From positions 1,860,001 to 1,924,000 of the forward strand of contig CAVZWW010000003.1 of NCBI GenBank assembly GCA_963779225.1: a stretch of DNA of 64,000 nucleotides, in the 5' to 3' direction. Each line of letters opens with the position of its first letter. Within the stretch, counting starts at the first letter, position 1. The notes under the pieces are model-generated. The model saw nothing but the letters and a program-made list of their open reading frames with translations, made no database searches and was not told the origin of the DNA. Shown in pieces: positions 59,418-64,000 of the stretch. Source of the stretch: CAVPCZ01 sp963779225. GTDB taxonomy: Bacteria; Bacteroidota; Ignavibacteria; UBA10030; UBA6906. The translations under genes were made by a program, and so were the position numbers.

Positions 59418-59433
59418 GAGGGAAGGGAAGAGC

Positions 59434-60530
59434 ATGAACGACGGATTCCGTGACAAAGCGCTGATTCCCATCAGGGAAAAAATCCTGCGTGCCGAACGGT
59501 TGACGCTGGAGGATGGAATCACGATGTACCGGTCGCGTGACCTGGTGGGGATCGGCAAGATGGCACATGCCGTCCAGCGGAACAGGAGCGGCGACGCGGT
59601 CTACTTCGTGCTCAACCAGAAAATCGAACATACAAATGTCTGCGTACTGTCCTGCAAATTCTGTGATTTTGCCGTGCGGAAGGGGGAAGCAGGCGCCTAC
59701 GAAATGACCGCGCAGGAAATCCTCGGCCGCCTCACACCGGAGATCAAAGAAGTGCATATCACCGGCGGCATGCCGCCGGACTGGCCGTGGGAACGTTATC
59801 TGGAAATCGTGGAGTCGATCCACCGGCATCTCCCGGATGCCGATGTGAAGGCGTTTACCGCGGTGGAGATCGACTTCTTCCACAAGAAGTTCAAGATGTC
59901 CATCGAAGAAGTATTGCGCCAGCTGAAAGCCGCGGGTGTGCGCACGATGCCGGGCGGCGGCGCGGAAATCTTCTCCGAACGGGTTACGGAAACAACTCTT
60001 CCAGCAGAAGATCGGCGCCAGAACCTGGCTGGAAGTGCACAAGACCGCACACCGCCTCGGTATCCCCACAAACAGCACCATGCTCTACGGGCACATCGAA
60101 ACCCTTGAAGAGCGGCTGATCCATATGATCAGACTGCGTGAAGCGCAGGATGAGACAGGCGGGTTTCTTACCTTCATCCCGCTTGCGTTCCAGCCGGGTG
60201 ATACCGGCATCAAGCCCAGAAACCGGTTCACCTCTGCGATCGACGATCTGAAAACCATTGCGATCTCACGACTGATGCTGGATAACTTCCCGCATATCAA
60301 GGCATACTGGGTCATGCTCACCGAGGAAGTGGCGTCGGTGGCGCTGAATTTCGGCGCCGATGACATGGACGGTACGGTCGGCGGAGAGAAAATCGCACAC
60401 GATGCCGGCGCCCTGAGCCCGATGGCACTGAAGAAGGACCAGATCATCCGGATCATCAGGGATGCGGGCAAGATTCCGGTCGAACGGGACGTCTACTACA
60501 ATCCGCTCCACGTCCATGCGGACCATGTGA
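59434..60530 (+). CDS. mqnE: Aminofutalosine synthase (radical SAM; frameshifted)
   Basis: This radical SAM enzyme joins the chorismate-derived product of MqnA to SAM-derived adenosine. The [4Fe-4S] motif is HTNVCVLSCKFCDFAV (CxxxCxxC). Then come EVHITGGMPPDWPWERYLEI, RTMPGGGAEIF and, after a +1 break near 59990, QQKIGARTWLEVHKTAHRLG and TMLYGHIETLEERLIHMIRL. The conserved end PVERDVYY occurs at about 60500. Literally the frame then runs on into MqnA. I place the stop at TGA 60528-60530, which overlaps the mqnA GTG, assuming one more extra base just before it; the corrected length is 364 residues. Confidence 0.87.
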
Positions 60531-61319
60531 TCGGGAAGATACCCTACCTCAATTCGGTACCGTTCTACGCCCGGTTTTCTCATCCCGGTTTTACCATCCT
60601 TCCGGTCATTCCACACTGGATGGGACGACTCAGCGAACAGGGAGAAATCGATGCCGGTCCCTTCTCCCTGATGGATTTCATCGCGCAGGAGAACCATCTC
60701 GAACTCATGGGGTTCTGCATCGCCAGCCGGGACCAGGTGAAAAGCGTCATGCTCTTCTCGAAAGAAGGGTGGGGGGACCTGGACGGCAAACGCATCGGCA
60801 TCACCGACGGCACGTCCACATCCGTCCAGCTGCTCAAAGTGCTCCTGCACAAGAAATACAACGTCAGCGCCCACATTGAACGCCTGCACGGCGGCGTGAA
60901 CGATCTGAGCGGCTTTGATGCCGTCCTGCTGATCGGAGATGAAGCACTTCAGCGCAACAAGCACGGGCTCCCGGGCTTCGACCTGGTATATGACCTCGCG
61001 CGCGAATGGTACGAGTGGCAGAAACTTCCCTTTGTGTTCGCGGTCTGGGCAATCAAGCGGTCGTTGCCCTCCGGGATAAAAGCCGGCCTGATGACATCCC
61101 TTGCCGCGGCGTCTGGAGGCGGCAGAAGAGGATTTTGTGGCCGTGGGTGGTTCACACGGCCGCCGGATCGGCCTGACCGATGCGGAGACCCGCGACTTCC
61201 TGGCCGGCTTCAACTACCGTCTCGGTGAACGGGAAAAGGAGGCGGTGGAACGATTTGTGGAGTTCGTGAAAGACCTGGAAAAGGTCGATCTGGGAGAGAA
61301 GCCGGCGGGGAGATCCTGA
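60527..61319 (+). CDS. mqnA: Chorismate dehydratase (one frameshift)
   Basis: MqnA starts the futalosine pathway by converting chorismate to 3-enolpyruvylbenzoate. From GTG 60527 it reads VIGKIPYLNSVPFYARF, GEIDAGPFSLMDFIAQENHL, SVMLFSKEGWGDLDGKRIGI, DGTSTSVQLLKVLLHKK and VLLIGDEALQRNKHGLPG. One extra base near 61107 must be removed to reach the normal tail (LEAAEEDFVAVGGSHGRRIG to 61319), giving 263 residues. As written the gene is fused in frame to mqnE. Confidence 0.88.
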
Positions 61320-61457
61320 ACCGTGAGAGCCTGTGGACATCCCGGAGTACGAGATGCAGAGGCGCAGAGTGTGAGAAGGCAAAGAATGTGAGCCTGTGTG
61401 GTCGGGACAAAGGGAGAGCGGGAGACGGAAGGACGAAGATCAACGGAGATGCGGGAT

Positions 61458-62552
61458 ATGCTGAAAGAGATTGCGGCAAAAGTCGATCGCGGTGAACGGC
61501 TGAACAAGGAAGAGGGGCTCTGGCTGCTCCGTGACGGTGAACTCCTGGATCTTGCAGAGCTCGCCAATGAAGTCCGTTTCAGGAAGAATCCCGAACGCCA
61601 GGTGACCTTTCTGATCGACACCAACCCGAATTACTCCAATGTCTGCACGGTCGACTGTGTCTTCTGCGCGTTCTACCGCCACCCCGGCGAGAAAGGGGAG
61701 TACACCTACACCGTCGATGACATGATCAGGAACTTCAAGAACGCGGCGGCCAGCGGCGTGACAACGGTTTTGCTGCAGGGAGGTGTCCATCCTGAACTGC
61801 CGTTTGAATACTATCTGGAATTGGTGGAACGGACCATCAGGGAGGTACCGGAGATCTATCCACACTTCTATTCGACCTCGGAAGTGCTGGGCATGGCCAA
61901 GGTTTCCGGCCAAACCGTACCACGCGTGCTGCAACGCCTCTGGGATGCCGGACTCCGCTCCATTCCCGGTGGCGGGGCGGAGATCCTTTCGGACCGTGTC
62001 AAGAAAAAGATCAGCAACAGAAAGGGAACGAGCGCCGACTGGCTGGAGGTGATGCGCGAAGCGCACAGGATCGGCTATAAGACCACTGCGACGATGATGT
62101 ACGGCCACCTGGAACAGGATGAAGATATTCTCGAGCATCTTGAAGTGATCCGCCGGCTTCAGGATGAGGCACACGGTTTCACGGCCTTCATTCCCTGGAG
62201 CTTCAAACCCGGCAACACCCCCCTGGAGAAGATCATTCCCTCCTATGCCACACCGACGCGCTATCTGCAGATGATCGCGTTGTCGCGGATCTACCTGGAT
62301 AATTTTCCCCACATACAGGCCTCCTGGTTTTCCGAGGGAAAGAAGACGGGGCAGATTGCCCTGCACTTCGGGGCGGATGATTTCGGGGGAACACTGCTGG
62401 AGGAAAACGTGCATGCCGCCGCGAACTTCGTGAACACCACCAACACCGAAGAGTGCATCCAGCTGATACACGAATCCGGCTTTGCCGCAGCCCAGCGGAC
62501 AACCCTGTACGACATCCTCCGCGTGCACCGGATTCCGGCGGAAGCCGCGTAA
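61458..62552 (+). CDS. mqnC: Cyclic dehypoxanthinyl futalosine synthase (radical SAM)
   Basis: The 364-residue radical SAM enzyme cyclises dehypoxanthinylfutalosine. The cluster motif is YSNVCTVDCVFCAFYRHPGE; then VTTVLLQGGVHPELPFEYYL, LRSIPGGGAEILSDRVKKKI, TTATMMYGHLEQDEDILEHL and FTAFIPWSFKPGNTPLE. ATG 61458 has GGAG 9 bases before it; ATG 61449 is too close to that site. It is intact. mqnB and mqnD, needed for the other steps, are not in the window. Confidence 0.93.
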   Translation: MLKEIAAKVDRGERLNKEEGLWLLRDGELLDLAELANEVRFRKNPERQVTFLIDTNPNYSNVCTVDCVFCAFYRHPGEKGEYTYTVDDMIRNFKNAAASGVTTVLLQGGVHPELPFEYYLELVERTIREVPEIYPHFYSTSEVLGMAKVSGQTVPRVLQRLWDAGLRSIPGGGAEILSDRVKKKISNRKGTSADWLEVMREAHRIGYKTTATMMYGHLEQDEDILEHLEVIRRLQDEAHGFTAFIPWSFKPGNTPLEKIIPSYATPTRYLQMIALSRIYLDNFPHIQASWFSEGKKTGQIALHFGADDFGGTLLEENVHAAANFVNTTNTEECIQLIHESGFAAAQRTTLYDILRVHRIPAEAA

Positions 62553-62567
62553 ACCCGCGCGTACGTG

Positions 62568-62598
62568 TTGAATACCACGGGAGAGTTTTGTAGATTGC
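62568..62598 (+). promoter_or_regulatory. Bacteroidetes-type promoter for nadE, placed at the start codon
   Basis: TTG at 62568-62570, 20 bases, TAGATTGC at 62591-62598. TAGATT ends six bases before the nadE ATG (62603), again predicting a leaderless message with no ribosome site. Confidence 0.6.
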
Positions 62599-62602
62599 CG
62601 CC

Positions 62603-63445
62603 ATGGAAACCGCAGGCAAAGTTGATCTCGCCGAACGTCTCAATCCCCGCGTCGTAGAACACGTGCTCGTTGCGTTTCTGAAGGATGAAACCCGGAACGC
62701 CGGTTTTCAACGAGCCGTGCTCGGCCTTTCCGGTGGCGTTGATTCCGCCGTCTGTGCCGCCCTGGCCGTTCGTGCCCTCGGGCCGGAAAATGTCCTGGGT
62801 GTGATGCTGCCCCACCGGACCAGCTCGCCGCAGAGTCTCGCCGATGCGGAACAGGTAGCCGCTGCTTTGAAGATGAAGACCGAGGTGGTGGAAATCTCCC
62901 CGATGGTCGATCCCTTTCTGGAATCCCGGAAGGTTACCGACCGTGTCCGTGCGGGCAACGTGATGGCCCGCCAGCGCATGATCGTGCTGTACGACCTTTC
63001 GCAACGCGACAAAGCCCTGGTCTTCGGTACGTCCAACAAAACGGAACTGCTGCTCGGGTACGGAACACTGTTTGGTGACATGGCATGCGCCATTAATCCG
63101 CTCGGCGACCTGTACAAAACACAGGTGTGGCAGCTGGCACGCGCACTCGAACTCCCGCCCCGGGTGATCGAAAAAAGGCCCTCCGCCGATCTCTGGGCAG
63201 GGCAGACGGATGAGGGGGAGATGGGATTCAGTTACGCCGACGTGGACCGCCTTCTCTACCTGATGGTCGACGAACGGCGCAATGACGACGAGCTCCGTAC
63301 GGCGGGCTTTGCCGACGCCTTTGTTCAGCAGGTAAAAGGGATTGTCAGACGCAACCAGTTCAAGCGGCGGCCACCGCTCATCGCGAAAGTGTCGCACCGG
63401 ACCGTCAACGTAGATTTCCGGTACGCACGGGACTGGGGGATATGA
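62603..63445 (+). CDS. nadE: NAD+ synthase, ammonia-dependent type
   Basis: The 280-residue enzyme amidates nicotinate adenine dinucleotide. The ATP PP-loop is LGLSGGVDSAVCAALAV; ARQRMIVLYDLSQRDKALVFGT and SNKTELLLGYGTLFGDMACA bind NaAD, and KRPSADLWAGQTDEGEMGF is the P2 loop. There is no glutaminase domain, so it uses free ammonia. It overlaps rsmI by four bases (ATGA). Confidence 0.94.
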   Translation: METAGKVDLAERLNPRVVEHVLVAFLKDETRNAGFQRAVLGLSGGVDSAVCAALAVRALGPENVLGVMLPHRTSSPQSLADAEQVAAALKMKTEVVEISPMVDPFLESRKVTDRVRAGNVMARQRMIVLYDLSQRDKALVFGTSNKTELLLGYGTLFGDMACAINPLGDLYKTQVWQLARALELPPRVIEKRPSADLWAGQTDEGEMGFSYADVDRLLYLMVDERRNDDELRTAGFADAFVQQVKGIVRRNQFKRRPPLIAKVSHRTVNVDFRYARDWGI

Positions 63446-64000
63446 GCGAGAAGATACTTCCCGGCACCCTTTACATCGTCTCCACACCCATCGGGAACCT
63501 CGATGATATCACACGCCGGGCTGTGTTCATCCTGGGCGGCGTCGACCTGATCGCCGCCGAAGATACGCGCACCACGCGTATTCTTCTGGACCACCTCGGT
63601 ATCCAGAAGCCACTGGTGAGCTATTTTATGCACAACGAGAAACGCCGTATTCCCGATTTGCTGCAAAAGCTGACGCACGGCCTGTCTGTTGCCGTGGTCA
63701 CCGATGCCGGCACGCCGGGCATCTCCGATCCGGCGTTTGCCCTGATCCGCGCCGCGGTCGGGCAGGACACTCGGGTGATTCCAATCCCCGGCGCAAGCGC
63801 GATCATGGCCGGACTGGTTGCGAGCGGGCTCCCCACGGATCGTTTCGTGTTCGAAGGGTTCCTCCCGCATAAGAAGGGCCGCAAGACCCGATTGACCTTC
63901 TTGCGTGCGGAACAACGCACCATCGTGTTCTATGAAGCACCGCACCGCATCGAACGCACTCTCGGGGATCTGGCCGCACATTTCGGTGATCGGAAAGCCG
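63442..64000 (+). CDS. rsmI: 16S rRNA (cytidine-1402-2'-O)-methyltransferase (3' partial)
   Basis: The gene runs off the window after 186 codons. It starts MSEKILPGTLYIVSTPIGNL and has ALIAAEDTRTTRILL-like sequence (VDLIAAEDTRTTRILLDHLG), VAVVTDAGTPGISDPAFALI, IPIPGASAIMAGLVASGLPT and FYEAPHRIERTLGDL. These are RsmI signatures in the SAM-dependent tetrapyrrole methylase fold. It methylates C1402 in the decoding centre. Confidence 0.94.
   Translation, partial: MSEKILPGTLYIVSTPIGNLDDITRRAVFILGGVDLIAAEDTRTTRILLDHLGIQKPLVSYFMHNEKRRIPDLLQKLTHGLSVAVVTDAGTPGISDPAFALIRAAVGQDTRVIPIPGASAIMAGLVASGLPTDRFVFEGFLPHKKGRKTRLTFLRAEQRTIVFYEAPHRIERTLGDLAAHFGDRKA

Noticed and set aside
61320..61457. Purine-rich spacer before mqnC with partly repeated GTGAGCCTGTG-like words
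   Set aside because: The repeats are short and imperfect; no array, hairpin or gene can be supported.
1..64000. CRISPR arrays, tRNA or rRNA genes, insertion sequences, prophage or attachment sites
   Set aside because: No regularly spaced repeats, cloverleaf-type sequences, rRNA signatures, transposase/integrase motifs or terminal inverted repeats were seen on reading both strands.

Overview
The window is a gene-dense, visibly GC-rich bacterial chromosome segment with almost no spacer DNA. It carries about 65 genes, mostly housekeeping, on both strands. No rRNA, tRNA, CRISPR array, transposase, integrase or phage gene was recognised. The gene set points to the Bacteroidota/Ignavibacteriota-like (FCB) part of the tree: a GWxTD-domain protein, a PorV/PorQ-type outer-membrane protein, an SbsA-like Ig lipoprotein, SPOR lipoproteins, a DUF4296-like lipoprotein, and a 2-oxoacid:ferredoxin oxidoreductase. 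A second clue is a repeated promoter pattern, TTG-N20-TAnnTT(T/G), the known Bacteroidetes-type sigma-A promoter. I cannot go below that rank.

Layout. 1-6 kb (+): end of a nucleotidyltransferase gene, enoyl-CoA hydratase, glycyl-tRNA synthetase, CPBP protease, TPR protein and ZIP transporter. 6.1-11.7 kb: an outer-membrane protein on the minus strand, then rpmE, rsmB, kbl, mrp and a NifU-like gene on plus. 11.8-17.3 kb (-): nrnA-pepA-GWxTD-pdxA-ftsE, an overlapping operon. 17.4-24 kb (-): prs-rplY-pth-rpsF-rpsR-rplI, then korA-korB. 24-30.6 kb: bioY (+), then on minus recA-recX-exonuclease, pgsA-pgpA-cinA-thpR and rpmB. 30.7-34.6 kb (+): tsaD, mltG, Ig-like lipoprotein. 34.7-43.5 kb (-): two SPOR lipoproteins and deoC, valS with an FAD oxidase, and an FAH-family protein with an M23 peptidase. 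43.6-47.9 kb (+): purM, then efp-accB-accC-gcvH. 48-50.9 kb (-): gcvP. 51.2-54.5 kb (+): argF-arcC-cpgS-like. 54.7-64 kb (+): guaA, then a menaquinone block by the futalosine route (UbiA, UbiX, UbiD, mqnE, mqnA, mqnC), nadE and partial rsmI.

Together the genes cover ribosome and RNA maintenance (L9, L25, L28, L31, S6, S18, Pth, RsmB, RsmI, TsaD, EF-P), recombination, envelope biogenesis, glycine/one-carbon metabolism (Kbl, GcvH, GcvP), biotin-dependent fatty-acid initiation (BioY, AccB, AccC) and low-potential electron transfer with menaquinone (KorAB, Mqn).

Two features dominate the reading. First, single-base indels break at least fifteen conserved genes, but only in two stretches (about 19.5-23.1 kb and 47.5-61.1 kb); nearly all are +1 insertions and the codons around them are intact. 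I treat these genes as functional genes in a sequence with errors, not as pseudogenes. Second, at least five genes (guaA, tsaD, nadE, deoC, a small lipoprotein) have a promoter -7 element only 5-7 bases before the ATG, which predicts leaderless mRNAs. The least explained gene group is the ornithine carbamoyltransferase / carbamate kinase / cyclic-2,3-DPG-synthetase-like trio at 51.2-54.5 kb.
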